Source of the DNA: Edaphobacter sp.
Lineage (GTDB): Bacteria; Acidobacteriota; Terriglobia; Terriglobales; Acidobacteriaceae
Assembly: GCF_028283685.1 (NCBI RefSeq)
Contig: NZ_JAPWKF010000004.1
Location: 248,001-312,000 of the forward strand
Direction of reading: 5' to 3'
DNA: 64,000 bases
Below are positions 8,538 to 21,677 of this stretch, in pieces. Each line of letters starts with the position of its first letter. Position 1 is the first letter of the stretch. The position numbers were made by a program, and so were the translations under genes. The notes under the pieces are model-generated. The model ran no database searches and was not told the origin of the DNA. It saw only the letters and a list, made by a program, of their open reading frames with translations.

Positions 8538-10904
8538 CTATGAGGTCGCCTTGCGCGGGTGCTGTACGATCAGGTTCGGCGTCACGTAGGTCGTCGAAGA
8601 GTCGGTTCCGTTGCTGTTGTAGAGCGGCAGCTTCGGAGCGATGATCTTCGTTGCATCGTCAACCAGTGTCGTTGTGTTGATCAGGTGGATCTGATTGTCA
8701 CCTGAAGTGCCAACGTAGAGCGTCGTGTTGTCGGCGCTGGGTACGGCAGCGACAGGAGCTGTCGCGCCGCTGGTGAGAGCCACCTGCGAGAGAACACCCG
8801 TCGATGGATTGTAAGCAGGGAGCGATCCCGATCCGGTATAGGTGATAAACGCCTTTGCGGAATCAGAGGTGGCAATGACGCCAGTAATTGCCGAAACCGT
8901 CACGCCGAGAGGAAGCGTGTTCGATGTTCCGCGGTTGGCGGTGAAGTAGTCCGGTGCAACCGTGGTCGGGCAGTCGGCCAACGGGAGACCCTTCGAAAAG
9001 CCAAGATCCACCAGGGAGCCGCCAGCGGTAGCTGTCGCTCCGATGATGTGGAGGCCGTCGTTGGTTGCTGCAACGCGATCCGTCGGAATCGTCGCGGTAT
9101 CAGCCAGCGGATAGGCGACATTGGTGATAGAGGACTGATCGGGCGGAGTGCCGACGATGGTCGTGCTGGAGCAGTAGCTGCGAGCCGTGGTCGCCGCTCC
9201 GGCGAGGTAGGCGCCCACACTCGGCACCGCAATCGCGACGTCGGTTGCTGGAGCAGTAAGCGAGACCTGGTTCCATCCGGTGAAGGACGAGTAGACCAGC
9301 AGCTGATTATTAGGTGTGACGTTGTAGCTGCTGTCAGGCGTTCCCATGGTGATGTAAACCGTGTTGTTGTCCTGCGTGAACTGCGCACGAACGCCGACAC
9401 CGCCGTAGGTGGAGGTGATGGCTCCGGCTGAGGTGTACAGGTACGTGAGGTTCTTGCGCGGATCGCTGATGATGATCTTCGTTCCATCGGGCGAGATGGC
9501 CAAAACCTTGCCGGCGACGTTGGTGAATTCGCTGGTGAGGCTGTTGGTGCTGGCGTTGAACACCATCAGTTCGGTGTCCGTCCCCATGTACATCGTCGTG
9601 CCGTCGTTGGAGAGCACCATCGAGTTGGGAGCATACGGCAGACGGACTGCAGCGCTGAGAGCCGTGTTGGTGAAGTCAACCGGGTAGATGTAGCGCGACT
9701 GGGTGCTTCCAGCCCAGAGCAGCGTGCTGTTCGTGCCGGGCGACGTCACATTGACATCGTTGGATGCAATGGGCTTGCCGTTGCCGAAGAGGCCGATCTG
9801 GTTGACCGGTGCCGTGTTGCAATCCGGCGGCTGGCAGAAAGCCGTAATGGCCGCTGCTCCAGGGAACGCAGGCGTTACGGTGCCGGTCGTCGAGACAGGA
9901 ACCGTGATCGGCGTCGTCGACACGAAGTCGAGCGTGAGGCCGGTCAGCGTCGTTCCGTACTGGTCGGTCGCAACTGCAGACAACGGCTGAGTCGTGTTCT
10001 GGTCGACAGAGACGCTGCTCGTTCCAGACGTTACATTCGGAACCGTTAAGCTGATCTTCGTTGGTGGGCAGGTCGAGAAGAAGCCTGCCGACGATCCTGT
10101 CTGCGTCAGGTTCGCGGTGATGACCGTCGATCCCGGTTGCTGCGCTGTGGCCACGCCGTTTTCATCGATGGTGACGATGGTGGTCGCCTGCGCAGCGAAG
10201 GTCAGGTGGCCGACCTGGCAGGTGATGTTGGCGCCGGCTGAATCATAGGCGCGCGCCACCAACTGGCCAGTACTGCCCTGCGAGAGGCAGGCATTGCCGA
10301 CGTATGGATCAGCGGTGACGGTTGCCTGGGAGGCAAGCGGGCAGCAGTTCGACGAGGGGTCAGTGCTTGTCGAACAGTCAGCAGTCGCCGTGGGATTACC
10401 AAGTATGACGCTGGCAACCTTGGGGTGCACGAAGATCGGCAGCGGGTTGCTGTTCGCTCCTGCACCCGAAGCCACAACGTAAACCTCACCCGAAAGATCA
10501 GTCTCGTTGCAGGTCGTGTAGTCGGCGATGCCGGCTCCCGAGTTGCGGTTCCAGGTGCCGGCGCACAGCTTGCCGGCATTGGTTCCCGACGGAACGACGT
10601 CCGCAATATTGAGGGTCGCTTTGCCGTTGGCATCGAAGACACCATAGGTGTAGGCGCTGACAGTAACTGAGGTGCCCTTACAGTCGGTCGCGGTAGGAGT
10701 TGAGACCTGGGCAATCTGGCCCTGGTTCATCGAGATCCCATAGATACGCGGCAGTAGGGTGATGGTAGAGACCTGACCGACAACCGGTCCGGTATCGCCG
10801 CCATTGCAATACACAACAGCAGTTTTCTTCCCGCAACCTGAGATCGAGATGCCGAAAGGAATAGTAAATAAAAGCAGGACCGCTAGAGTAACAAACCGAC
10901 GCAT
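8538..10904 (-). CDS. Large cysteine-rich lipoprotein with bacterial Ig-like and beta-propeller-like regions
   Basis: A 788-residue exported protein. The start at 10904 has a strong GGGGAGG upstream; the frame is open 15 codons further but without a site. Residues 1-24 form a lipoprotein signal ending in ISGC. The N-terminal half has repeated Ser/Thr-rich beta segments of Big_2 type (GVATAQQPGSTVITANL, TSSVSVDQNTTQPLSAVATDQYG). Roughly 16 cysteines lie mostly in that half, suggesting disulfides. From about residue 430 the sequence resembles YVTN-type propeller blades (MVLSNDGTTMYMGT, VLAISPDGTKIIIS). The function is unknown; a surface or matrix role is plausible. It ends just inside the shared terminator. 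Confidence 0.75.
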   Translation of the reverse strand: MRRFVTLAVLLLFTIPFGISISGCGKKTAVVYCNGGDTGPVVGQVSTITLLPRIYGISMNQGQIAQVSTPTATDCKGTSVTVSAYTYGVFDANGKATLNIADVVPSGTNAGKLCAGTWNRNSGAGIADYTTCNETDLSGEVYVVASGAGANSNPLPIFVHPKVASVILGNPTATADCSTSTDPSSNCCPLASQATVTADPYVGNACLSQGSTGQLVARAYDSAGANITCQVGHLTFAAQATTIVTIDENGVATAQQPGSTVITANLTQTGSSAGFFSTCPPTKISLTVPNVTSGTSSVSVDQNTTQPLSAVATDQYGTTLTGLTLDFVSTTPITVPVSTTGTVTPAFPGAAAITAFCQPPDCNTAPVNQIGLFGNGKPIASNDVNVTSPGTNSTLLWAGSTQSRYIYPVDFTNTALSAAVRLPYAPNSMVLSNDGTTMYMGTDTELMVFNASTNSLTSEFTNVAGKVLAISPDGTKIIISDPRKNLTYLYTSAGAITSTYGGVGVRAQFTQDNNTVYITMGTPDSSYNVTPNNQLLVYSSFTGWNQVSLTAPATDVAIAVPSVGAYLAGAATTARSYCSSTTIVGTPPDQSSITNVAYPLADTATIPTDRVAATNDGLHIIGATATAGGSLVDLGFSKGLPLADCPTTVAPDYFTANRGTSNTLPLGVTVSAITGVIATSDSAKAFITYTGSGSLPAYNPSTGVLSQVALTSGATAPVAAVPSADNTTLYVGTSGDNQIHLINTTTLVDDATKIIAPKLPLYNSNGTDSSTTYVTPNLIVQHPRKATS

Positions 10905-11048
10905 TGAACCTCCCCGTTCAACCGCAGTGCGCGATATGAACGGTTTCACCGCAAACGCTGAATTCCCGAGGCTTCAGTGTATAAAGCCGAAGTCTTCCGA
11001 GGCAAATATGTGACTGTGGTTTTTGACGAATCGCCGAGCGATACGTCG

Positions 11049-13112
11049 TTACCGTCCAGCCGTAGTTCCGGATACCTTGGCCGGCATCTCGGTTTCAAAC
11101 CAATTAAGCGCCCTTTCGAGGACATCCCGGCGATGCTCCGGCGACCGGAAACCATGGCCCTCGTTGGGATAGACGACCAGCTGCGTCTTTACGCCGACAG
11201 CGCGCAGGCCGTGCCAAAATTCAAAACTCTGTGGCGCCGGGCACTCACCGTCCCGGTCCCCGACGACGACCAAAGTAGGCGTCGTCACGTTTTTGATGTA
11301 CTCGATCGCCGAACTTTTGGAGTAGACGGCAGGATCGTCATAGACGCTGGCGCCGAAGAAAGGGATCATCCACTGATCGATGGAGTTCTCTCCATAGTAG
11401 CTCTTCCAGTCGCTGATGCCAGCTCCGGCGACGGCGGCATGAAAACGCTTGGTCTGGGAGACCGCAAACATCGTCATAAAGCCGCCATAGCTCCAGCCGG
11501 TCAGGCCTTCGCGGCTCTTGTCGATGGGCAACCGGGCCTCGATGGTGTCCATGCCGGTGGTGATGTCGCGGAGGTCGCCGTAACCGAAGTCTTTGCGGTT
11601 GGCCTGGGTAAACGCCTCTCCCTGGCCGTAGCTTCCGCGCGGGTTCGGCATAAAGACGAAGTAGCCAAGCGAGGAGAAGGGAACGCCGCCGTATCCGAGG
11701 CCCGGCCAGCGCGGGGAGACGGCCGACGACGGTCCTCCATGGACGGAGACGATCAAGGGATATTTCTTTGCAGGATCGTAGTTTGCCGGATAGAGCAGCC
11801 AGCCCTGCACATGAAAGCCTTCGTTCATCCACTCCACGTTCTCGGTCTTGCCCCAGAGAGGTTTGATCGCGTCGTTCAGGTGCGAGATCTGCTTCAAGGC
11901 GTTCATACGGCCTGCCCATACCTCCGGGGCGTGCTCAAACGAGCTGCGGATGATCGCGATATCACCGTGCTGGGAGATGGAAATGCTCATCGCTGCTGTG
12001 CCGGAGCCAATGCTCTCAGGGAAAGTGATCGACTTCGAGGCATCGTCCTGGCCAGTCTGCAGGCGGTGAATAATGAGGCGCGAACTGCCGCCGAGGTGCT
12101 CCGAGATACCAATCGCCTCCTCATTCAGCCATGCAAAATAAGCAGGTGTCGAGGTGCGGCCGGGGGTGAGATCCTTTGGCTTGCCTCCGCCGGAGGAAAT
12201 CGACCAGATATCGCCGCCGGTCGAACCCTGATCGCTCATCAGTCCACCGATGAAAGCGATCTGCTTGCCGTCAGGCGACCAGCGGGGAAGGGCGATCTGG
12301 AGGCCGTGCAGCGGGCCGTCCACCTTCTTTGTATCGAGGATGGATGTGGGATCGCCCCCCAGGGCCTGCTGCGTGTAGATCTGTGCGACCCACCAGGTAT
12401 TTTCCCCCGGTGGCGGGGCCGCGACATAGGCAAACTTTGACGAGTCAGGAGACCAGTTGAACTCGTAGACATGGAGCGTCCTGGGGGTGACCTGGGCGAA
12501 AGAGCCAGAGGCAACGTCGGCAACACCAACACGCTGCACCTCGACGCCGTCCTCGCCGATGACGCCATCCCACGGCTTCATGGCGGCCAGTGCACCTGCG
12601 GAGCGGGTGGCGTTTTCAACGAAGAGGAAGCCGATCTTCTTGCCGTCCGGGGACCATGCGGGCGAGGTGATGGCACCGGTCAGATGAGTCAACTGCTGCG
12701 ATTCCCCTGTCTTCTTCGACCAGACGATGACCTGTGGCTGCCCATCAGCAGAAGGCATGCAGGTAGACAGATAAGCGAGACTCTCGCCATCAGGCGACCA
12801 GGTAGGGGCGCCTCCGCCGCAGGTGGCACCGGGCGCTGGAGTAATCGTCTTGTCTGTAGCGGACGAAAGTTCGGTCAGGTGAAGCTCCTCACCTTTGCTG
12901 CCGCGCACAGACCAGGCGACGATTCTTCCGTCGGGTGAGATGGCGGCATCTGTCGGTGTACGAGTCTTTCCCAGGCTTGAGATCAGGGCACTGATGCGGG
13001 GATCGCCGGAGCGGGAAGAACCATCATGGGCTGTCTCCTGCGCCTGCGAGGAAGCGATCGTGACGGCCAACAGGAGAGGAAGCAGGACAGGTCGTATGGT
13101 TCGTGAAAACAT
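11049..13112 (-). CDS. S9 family prolyl oligopeptidase-like serine peptidase
   Basis: A 687-residue exported peptidase. Residues 1-25 are a signal peptide (MFSRTIRPVLLPLLLAVTIA). The middle carries WD40-like beta-propeller repeats (PDGRIVAWS, WSPDGESLAYLS, WSPDGKKIGFL, WSPDGKQIAFIG). The C-terminal alpha/beta-hydrolase domain has GWSYGGFMTM (nucleophile Ser about 541), GDRDGE (Asp about 619-621) and NEGHGF (His about 653), so the triad is complete. It probably cleaves short peptides in the periplasm in the dipeptidyl/acylaminoacyl peptidase manner. There is no strong ribosome site. It is divergent from the ribosomal superoperon. Confidence 0.9.
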   Translation of the reverse strand: MFSRTIRPVLLPLLLAVTIASSQAQETAHDGSSRSGDPRISALISSLGKTRTPTDAAISPDGRIVAWSVRGSKGEELHLTELSSATDKTITPAPGATCGGGAPTWSPDGESLAYLSTCMPSADGQPQVIVWSKKTGESQQLTHLTGAITSPAWSPDGKKIGFLFVENATRSAGALAAMKPWDGVIGEDGVEVQRVGVADVASGSFAQVTPRTLHVYEFNWSPDSSKFAYVAAPPPGENTWWVAQIYTQQALGGDPTSILDTKKVDGPLHGLQIALPRWSPDGKQIAFIGGLMSDQGSTGGDIWSISSGGGKPKDLTPGRTSTPAYFAWLNEEAIGISEHLGGSSRLIIHRLQTGQDDASKSITFPESIGSGTAAMSISISQHGDIAIIRSSFEHAPEVWAGRMNALKQISHLNDAIKPLWGKTENVEWMNEGFHVQGWLLYPANYDPAKKYPLIVSVHGGPSSAVSPRWPGLGYGGVPFSSLGYFVFMPNPRGSYGQGEAFTQANRKDFGYGDLRDITTGMDTIEARLPIDKSREGLTGWSYGGFMTMFAVSQTKRFHAAVAGAGISDWKSYYGENSIDQWMIPFFGASVYDDPAVYSKSSAIEYIKNVTTPTLVVVGDRDGECPAPQSFEFWHGLRAVGVKTQLVVYPNEGHGFRSPEHRRDVLERALNWFETEMPAKVSGTTAGR

Positions 13113-13276
13113 TCTGGGTCAAGGCTAGCATTCGGCAGCGGGAACCGGATGGGTTTCGAGCGGGTGAAACAGTCGCAGAAGCAGGCGTTGCACACTTCCT
13201 GCCGAGACTCCAGTTGAGGGTTGTCATTGCATGCCGAGCACAAGGAGTAAAGCTGCCTCTGTGAGCCACGATTTCG

Positions 13277-13305
13277 TTGACTTGTGGAAAAGAACTTGTT
13301 ATCCT
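13277..13305 (+). promoter_or_regulatory. Candidate sigma70 promoter for the ribosomal superoperon
   Basis: TTGACT (13277-13282), a 17-nt spacer, then TATCCT (13300-13305). The -35 matches five of six consensus bases and the -10 four of six. It would start transcription about 465 nt before rpsL. Not proven. Confidence 0.4.
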
Positions 13306-13454
13306 CACATGGTTCCGTGGGTATTTGGAACGCATCGCTGTGTGTCAATGCAGGGGTGCGCGGGCAGCAAGCCCGGCGTATTGAGTGAACGATTCTCGCA
13401 AAGCGGTAGGCGGGAAGAGTTAACTTGCGATATACTGGATACCAGAAAGATAAA

Positions 13455-13477
13455 CCGCAGGGCGTAAGAACCTGCGG
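13455..13477 (+). promoter_or_regulatory. Hairpin in the rpsL leader
   Basis: Perfect 7-bp inverted repeat CCGCAGG / CCTGCGG with a 9-nt loop, about 20 nt downstream of a -10-like TATACT (13431-13436). If that -10 is used, the hairpin would lie near the 5' end of the transcript. No T-tract follows, so it is not a terminator. Confidence 0.35.
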
Positions 13478-13776
13478 CCCATCGATACGAGTCTGCGACA
13501 CCCTCCACCTTGGATGGGCTATGTGGGCCGGAACAGCGAAACGGAGTTGGGCAGGTCAGGGGTCGCCGAAGGGCAGCCTTGGATTGGCCAAAAGATCCAG
13601 CCACCGTCGACTGTTTTCGTCTGGTTGTAAAGGGTTCTACAGACGCGAAGCAGGGTTGTACTTCGCTCGAAGGGCGCGATTGCGTCCTCACTTTTGCGCG
13701 TGTACCGCAAAGGGCGAAGTCTGACTCTCCGGAGCGCCTGACAAAAGTTAGGTTTTAGCTATACCAAGGAGTTCGA

Positions 13777-14160
13777 GTGCCTACGTTTCATCAGCTCGTC
13801 AAGCAGGGCCGCACGCCCACTCGCTATAAGACTGCCTCGCCTGCCCTGCAGGGTTCGCCCCAGCGCCGCGGCGTTTGCACCCGCGTCTACACCCAGACGC
13901 CGAAGAAGCCGAACTCGGCGCTCCGTAAGGTTGCCCGTGTCCGTCTGACTAACGGCATCGAGGTTACGACCTACATCCCCGGTATCGGCCACAACCTGCA
14001 GGAGCATTCGATTGTGCTGATCCGCGGCGGCCGTGTGAAGGATCTGCCGGGCGTTCGTTATCACGTTGTTCGTGGCACGCTCGACTCCGTCGGCGTGGCC
14101 AACCGCAAGCAGAGCCGCTCTAAGTACGGCGCAAAGCGCCCGAAGGTTGCCGCTAAGTAA
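13777..14160 (+). CDS. rpsL: 30S ribosomal protein S12
   Basis: S12 sits in the decoding centre of the small subunit. The 127-residue protein has the conserved [11 protein letters not shown] (K43/K44) and [14 protein letters not shown] (K88, P91). Lysine at 43 and 88 is the streptomycin-sensitive state known from other bacteria. The start is GTG, with AAGGAG at good spacing. It is the first gene of the str operon. Confidence 0.98.
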   Translation: MPTFHQLVKQGRTPTRYKTASPALQGSPQRRGVCTRVYTQTPKKPNSALRKVARVRLTNGIEVTTYIPGIGHNLQEHSIVLIRGGRVKDLPGVRYHVVRGTLDSVGVANRKQSRSKYGAKRPKVAAK

Positions 14161-14196
14161 GCTTTGAAGTTTTAGCCGTTCAAGCCTGGCTCGTGA

Positions 14197-14703
<507 letters not shown>

Positions 14704-14783
14704 TTTTCCCAGTTCTCGAAGTTTGATTTTGGATTCAACGCAGTAGCTAACCGCGGGATTGGCCCGCAGATGAGAGACGGATC

Positions 14784-16871
<2,088 letters not shown>

Positions 16872-16924
16872 TTAGCGCGATGCTAACCAGGATTTGAAGA
16901 AATTCAAGGAAGACGGAGAGAGCA

Positions 16925-18112
<1,188 letters not shown>

Positions 18113-18118
18113 TGAAAG

Positions 18119-18142
18119 CGCCGCCTGCTTCGGCGGGCGGCG
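18119..18142 (+). promoter_or_regulatory. UUCG-tetraloop hairpin between tuf and rpsJ
   Basis: Arms 18119-18128 and 18133-18142 give a 10-bp stem (one G-U pair) closed by C(UUCG)G, an exceptionally stable tetraloop. No T-tract follows, so full termination is unlikely. It may stabilise or punctuate the tuf message before rpsJ. Confidence 0.55.
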
Positions 18143-18181
18143 ACTCAACCAGTTCTTTGCGCAAAGAAAAGAGAGAAGACA

Positions 18182-18499
18182 ATGGCAGGACAGAGAATCA
18201 GGATTCGTTTGAAGGCTTATGACTACCGCGTACTCGACACCTCCACCGGAGAGATCGTTGAGACGGCAAAGCGCACTGGAGCGCAGGTTGCAGGGCCGAT
18301 TCCGCTGCCGACCATGAAGAACAAGTACTGCGTTCTGCGTTCGCCCCACGTCGATAAGAAGTCGCGCGAGGCCTTCGAGATTCGTACCCACAAGCGCCTG
18401 ATCGACATCCTCGAGCCTACCCAGCAGACGGTAGATGCTCTGATGAAGCTTGATCTCCCCGCTGGTGTGGACGTCGAGATCAAGACGGTTCAGAAGTAG
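18182..18499 (+). CDS. rpsJ: 30S ribosomal protein S10 (NusE)
   Basis: S10 is part of the 30S head and also acts as NusE, the partner of NusB in antitermination. 105 residues with the family core [33 protein letters not shown] and [12 protein letters not shown]. It has an AAGAGAGAAG purine ribosome site. It begins the S10 cluster, separated from tuf by a hairpin-bearing spacer. Confidence 0.98.
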   Translation: MAGQRIRIRLKAYDYRVLDTSTGEIVETAKRTGAQVAGPIPLPTMKNKYCVLRSPHVDKKSREAFEIRTHKRLIDILEPTQQTVDALMKLDLPAGVDVEIKTVQK

Positions 18500-18565
18500 T
18501 TCTTCGATTGAGATTTGAGCAGTACCCTACAGTGCCCAAGGGCATGATGAGGAAAGGAAAAGAAG

Positions 18566-19303
18566 ATGTCAGTATCAGGAATTCTCGGTAAAAAGGTCGG
18601 CATGACTCAGATTTTCGATGACAACGGTGAAGTTCACCCTGTCACGGTTCTGAAGGCTGGCCCCTGCGTGATTACGCAGCTCAAGACGATGGCCAAGGAT
18701 GGCTACGACGCCGCACAGATCGGCTATGTTGACTTCGTCAAGGCTTCGAAGGTGAACAAGGCTATGACCGGTCACTTCGCGAAGTCGGATGTTCCTCCGG
18801 TTCGCGTCATGAAGGAAGTCTCGGTTGAGACTCCAGTTGCCGCCGAAGGTGAAGAGGCGACCCCGGTGAAGGCTGGTGATCGCGTTCTTGTCGACATCTT
18901 CTCGGATGAGAAGTTTGTGGACATTATCGGAACCTCCAAGGGCCGTGGTTTTGCGGGCGTCATTCGTCGCCACAACTTCGGTGGCGGTCCCAAGTCGCAC
19001 GGTCACATGTTCCAGGTGCAGGGCTCGATCGGTGCATCGTCGTTCCCCTCGCGCGTATTCCCCGGCCAGCGTATGCCCGGTCATATGGGACACGATCAGG
19101 TGACGGTCCGCAATCTCCGCATTCGCGCGATTGACCTGGACGACAATCTTATTCTGGTCGAGGGTGCCGTACCCGGCCCGCGTGATGGCTATGTGCTCAT
19201 CTCCAAGGCCAAGGCACCACCGCGCGAGCGTCGTGGCTTCGCTGGTGCAGCTACCAAGGATGCTCTGAAGGCTTCGAAGAAGGCTTCGGCAAAGAAGAAG
19301 TAA
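18566..19303 (+). CDS. rplC: 50S ribosomal protein L3
   Basis: L3 nucleates 23S rRNA folding near the peptidyl transferase centre. The core motifs are GRGFAGVIRRHNFGGG and the extended loop SRVFPGQRMPGHMG. At 245 residues it is longer than the usual approximately 210. Extra sequence appears as an acidic insertion around residues 90-105 (PVAAEGEEATPVKAG) and a Lys/Ala-rich tail (KASKKASAKKK). The start follows AGGAAAGGAAAAGAAG. Confidence 0.97.
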   Translation: MSVSGILGKKVGMTQIFDDNGEVHPVTVLKAGPCVITQLKTMAKDGYDAAQIGYVDFVKASKVNKAMTGHFAKSDVPPVRVMKEVSVETPVAAEGEEATPVKAGDRVLVDIFSDEKFVDIIGTSKGRGFAGVIRRHNFGGGPKSHGHMFQVQGSIGASSFPSRVFPGQRMPGHMGHDQVTVRNLRIRAIDLDDNLILVEGAVPGPRDGYVLISKAKAPPRERRGFAGAATKDALKASKKASAKKK

Positions 19304-19309
19304 GAACTG

Positions 19310-19347
19310 TCCAGAAGCAGGCTTCTAGATAGGAGTCTGCTTCTGGA
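19310..19347 (+). promoter_or_regulatory. Hairpin with an alternative fold in the rplC-rplD spacer
   Basis: Arms 19310-19320 and 19337-19347 pair perfectly over 11 bp with a 16-nt loop. The segment AGAAGC in the left arm can instead pair with GCTTCT at 19321-19326, making a competing short hairpin. No T-tract follows. The layout is reminiscent of attenuation or of S10-operon leader control by L4, whose gene starts 100 nt downstream; that link is inference. Confidence 0.45.
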
Positions 19348-19447
19348 TACCGAACAAACTCTGCTCGGAGAACAGACCGAAAGAAGCAGAGAAATAAAGC
19401 TAGGGCACGCCGCATCGATGGCGTGCACAGAAAGAGAACGAAGTACG

Positions 19448-20119
19448 ATGGCAAACATCAATGTAGTCAATCTCGGTGGAAGCAAGGTCGGTGAGTTTGA
19501 GCTCATCGACGCAGTCTTCGCCGGTGAGGTAAATGACTCGCTCCTCTGGGAGGCGGTCAAGCACTATCGCGCCGCTCTCCGTCAGGGCACCGCGGCGACC
19601 AAGAACAGGAAGCTGGTCTCCGGCGCTGGCAAGAAGCTCTGGAAGCAGAAGGGAACCGGCCGCGCTCGCGTCGGTTCGATCCGCACCCCGCTCTGGCGTG
19701 GCGGCGGTACGGTCCACGGACCCCAGCCTCGCAGCTACGAGTATGCGTTCCCGCAGAAAAAGCTGATGGGCGCTCTGCGTTCGGCGATCGCTGCGAAGAT
19801 CCAGGACGGCAAGTTCACCGTTGTCGATTCGTTCTCGGTCCCCGAGGCGAAGACCAAGCTCTACCGTCAGGCTCTCAACAAGCTCGAGGCGGGCAAGACG
19901 ACTCTTCTGGTCGAGACCAGCAAGAAGCTCGACGAAAAGCTGTACCTCGGTTCGCGCAACCTGGCTGGTGTTGAGCTCGTTCTCAGCTCCGAGGTTCACC
20001 CGTACGATCTTCTCCGCTACGAGCATGCCGTCTTCTCGAAGGATGCGATTGAAGCGCTGCAGGAGACGTTGAAGAAGTATGTATCGAAGCGTAAGGCTTC
20101 GCAGAAGGAGGTCGCGTAA
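19448..20119 (+). CDS. rplD: 50S ribosomal protein L4
   Basis: L4 has a globular domain and a long loop lining the exit tunnel. In Escherichia coli it represses its own S10 operon. The 223-residue product shows the loop segment KLWKQKGTGRARVGSIRTPLW and GPQPRSYEYAFPQKKLMGAL. The frame is open ten codons further upstream, but ATG 19448 gives the family start MANINVVNLGG. Its stop overlaps the rplW start (TAATG). Confidence 0.96.
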   Translation: MANINVVNLGGSKVGEFELIDAVFAGEVNDSLLWEAVKHYRAALRQGTAATKNRKLVSGAGKKLWKQKGTGRARVGSIRTPLWRGGGTVHGPQPRSYEYAFPQKKLMGALRSAIAAKIQDGKFTVVDSFSVPEAKTKLYRQALNKLEAGKTTLLVETSKKLDEKLYLGSRNLAGVELVLSSEVHPYDLLRYEHAVFSKDAIEALQETLKKYVSKRKASQKEVA

Positions 20120-20412
20120 TGCCGACCCTGTATACCGTCATTCGTCGCCCCCTGATTACTGAAAAGGGAATGGGCGTCAAAGAGACCCAGAACACCCTCG
20201 TCTTCGAGGTTGCTGAGAATGCGACCAAGACCGAGGTCAAGCAGGCCGTTGAAACTCTCTTCAAAGTGAAGGTTTCGACTGTTCGCACTGCAATTGTCGA
20301 GGGCAAGGAGCGCCGACGTGGACGTTTCGCCGGCTATCGCCCCGACTGGAAGAAGGCATATGTTCGCCTGAAGGATGGCGAGAAGATGCCGGAGTACCTC
20401 GACAGCCTGTAG
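20119..20412 (+). CDS. rplW: 50S ribosomal protein L23
   Basis: L23 lies at the tunnel exit and is a docking site for SRP and trigger factor. The 97 residues contain VIRRPLITEKGMG, NTLVFEVAENATKTEVKQAVE and VSTVRTAIVEGK, the normal core. One-base overlap with rplD implies translational coupling. Confidence 0.97.
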   Translation: MPTLYTVIRRPLITEKGMGVKETQNTLVFEVAENATKTEVKQAVETLFKVKVSTVRTAIVEGKERRRGRFAGYRPDWKKAYVRLKDGEKMPEYLDSL

Positions 20413-20428
20413 GCCGCTGCCGATAGTC

Positions 20429-20455
20429 GCTGGTTCGCAAACAGTATGAACCAGC
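20429..20455 (+). promoter_or_regulatory. Hairpin in the rplW-rplB spacer
   Basis: Perfect 8-bp inverted repeat GCTGGTTC / GAACCAGC with an 11-nt loop, in a 105-nt spacer. No T-tract follows. Confidence 0.35.
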
Positions 20456-20517
20456 TTGAACAGAGTTTGAAGTTTCGAAAACTAGCTCGGAAGTAAAAGC
20501 TAGGAGCAAAGAAGACG

Positions 20518-21342
20518 ATGCCGATCAAAACATTTCGACCGATTACTCCATCACTCCGCTTCGCAACGAAGCTGGTCAATGATGACCTGACGACGGACAA
20601 GCCGCACAAGCCGCTGCTCGCAGTCAAGCAGCGCACCGGTGGCCGCAACTCGTCGGGCGCGATGACCATCCGCCATCATGGCGGCGGTCACAAGAAGAAG
20701 CTGCGCCTGATTGACTTCAAGCGTGACAAGTTTGGAATTCCTGCTACGGTCACCACGATCGAATACGATCCGAACCGCAGCTCGCGTATCGCCCTGGTCA
20801 GCTATGCTGACGGCGAGAAGCGTTACATCCTGCAGCCCATCGGACTCAAGGTCGGTCAGTCGATCATGAGCGGCCCCGAGGCCGACATCCTGGTTGGCAA
20901 TGCTCTGCCGCTGAAGAACATTCCGGTTGGTACGATCGTGCACAACATCGAGCTTCGTCCTGGCAAGGGCGCGCAGATGGCACGCTCGGCCGGCGCTCAG
21001 GTCAACCTGATTGCGAAGGAAGGCGATTACGCGCTCTTGAAGCTGCCCTCCGGCGAGACCCGTAAGGTTCTCATCGAGTGCATGGCGACCGTTGGCCAGG
21101 TTGGCAACACCGATCACGAGAACGTGACCGTCGGTAAGGCCGGCCGCAACCGCTGGAAGGGCATTCGTCCCACCAACCGCGGTGTCTCGATGAACCCGGT
21201 CGATCACCCGCATGGTGGTGGTGAGGGTAAGACCTCGGGCGGACGTCATCCTGTGACCCCTTGGGGCCAGCCGACGCGCGGATACAAGACACGTAACAAC
21301 AAGCGGACCGATGTGTTCATCGTGAACCGCCGCAGCAAGTAA
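20518..21342 (+). CDS. rplB: 50S ribosomal protein L2
   Basis: L2 binds 23S rRNA next to the peptidyl transferase centre and bridges the subunits. 274 residues. [20 protein letters not shown] near residue 40 and [18 protein letters not shown] near the C-terminus (with the conserved His of the HPHGGG loop) are diagnostic. The ribosome site AGGAGCAAAGAAG precedes the ATG. Confidence 0.98.
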   Translation: MPIKTFRPITPSLRFATKLVNDDLTTDKPHKPLLAVKQRTGGRNSSGAMTIRHHGGGHKKKLRLIDFKRDKFGIPATVTTIEYDPNRSSRIALVSYADGEKRYILQPIGLKVGQSIMSGPEADILVGNALPLKNIPVGTIVHNIELRPGKGAQMARSAGAQVNLIAKEGDYALLKLPSGETRKVLIECMATVGQVGNTDHENVTVGKAGRNRWKGIRPTNRGVSMNPVDHPHGGGEGKTSGGRHPVTPWGQPTRGYKTRNNKRTDVFIVNRRSK

Positions 21343-21361
21343 AGGATTCGGGAGCTAACTG

Positions 21362-21646
21362 ATGGCACGTTCTACGAAAAAGGGTCCATTTATTGATGAC
21401 CACCTCATGACGAAGATCAATGTCATGAACCAGACGAACGACAAGAAGGTCCTTCGTACCTGGTCGCGCCGCTCGACGATCCACCCGGACTTCGTCGGCC
21501 ACACGATCGCTGTGCACAACGGCCGTAAGTTCATCCCGGTGTACGTGACCGAGAACATGGTCGGCCACAAGCTCGGTGAGTTTGCTGGAACGCGCACCTT
21601 CAAGGGTCACTCGGCTAAGACCGAGACGGCGACCAAGGCCAAGTAA
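21362..21646 (+). CDS. rpsS: 30S ribosomal protein S19
   Basis: S19 forms part of the 30S head with S13. 94 residues, normal length. [37 protein letters not shown] and [19 protein letters not shown] are typical. It starts 19 nt after rplB and GGGAGCTAACTG precedes the ATG. Confidence 0.98.
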   Translation: MARSTKKGPFIDDHLMTKINVMNQTNDKKVLRTWSRRSTIHPDFVGHTIAVHNGRKFIPVYVTENMVGHKLGEFAGTRTFKGHSAKTETATKAK

Positions 21647-21677
21647 GAATTTCGTTTTTGCTTTCAAGGAAGAAGTC

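Larger units (their letters stand above)
13113..13776 (+). promoter_or_regulatory. Long upstream region and probable leader of the str operon
   Basis: This 664-base stretch between the S9 peptidase and rpsL has no convincing gene. Short open frames exist but look non-coding (odd composition, no ribosome sites). It should hold the promoters for both neighbours. On the + strand I see one decent sigma70-like pair (13277-13305) and a second -10-like TATACT (13431-13436). Then come small hairpins at 13455-13477 and 13700-13720 (TTTGCG paired with CGCAAA). A leader of about 330-465 nt is implied. Confidence 0.5.

Noticed and set aside
13425..13724. A 99-codon frame in the rpsL leader
   Set aside because: Trp/Arg/Cys-rich with no ribosome site and no family character; more likely untranslated leader.
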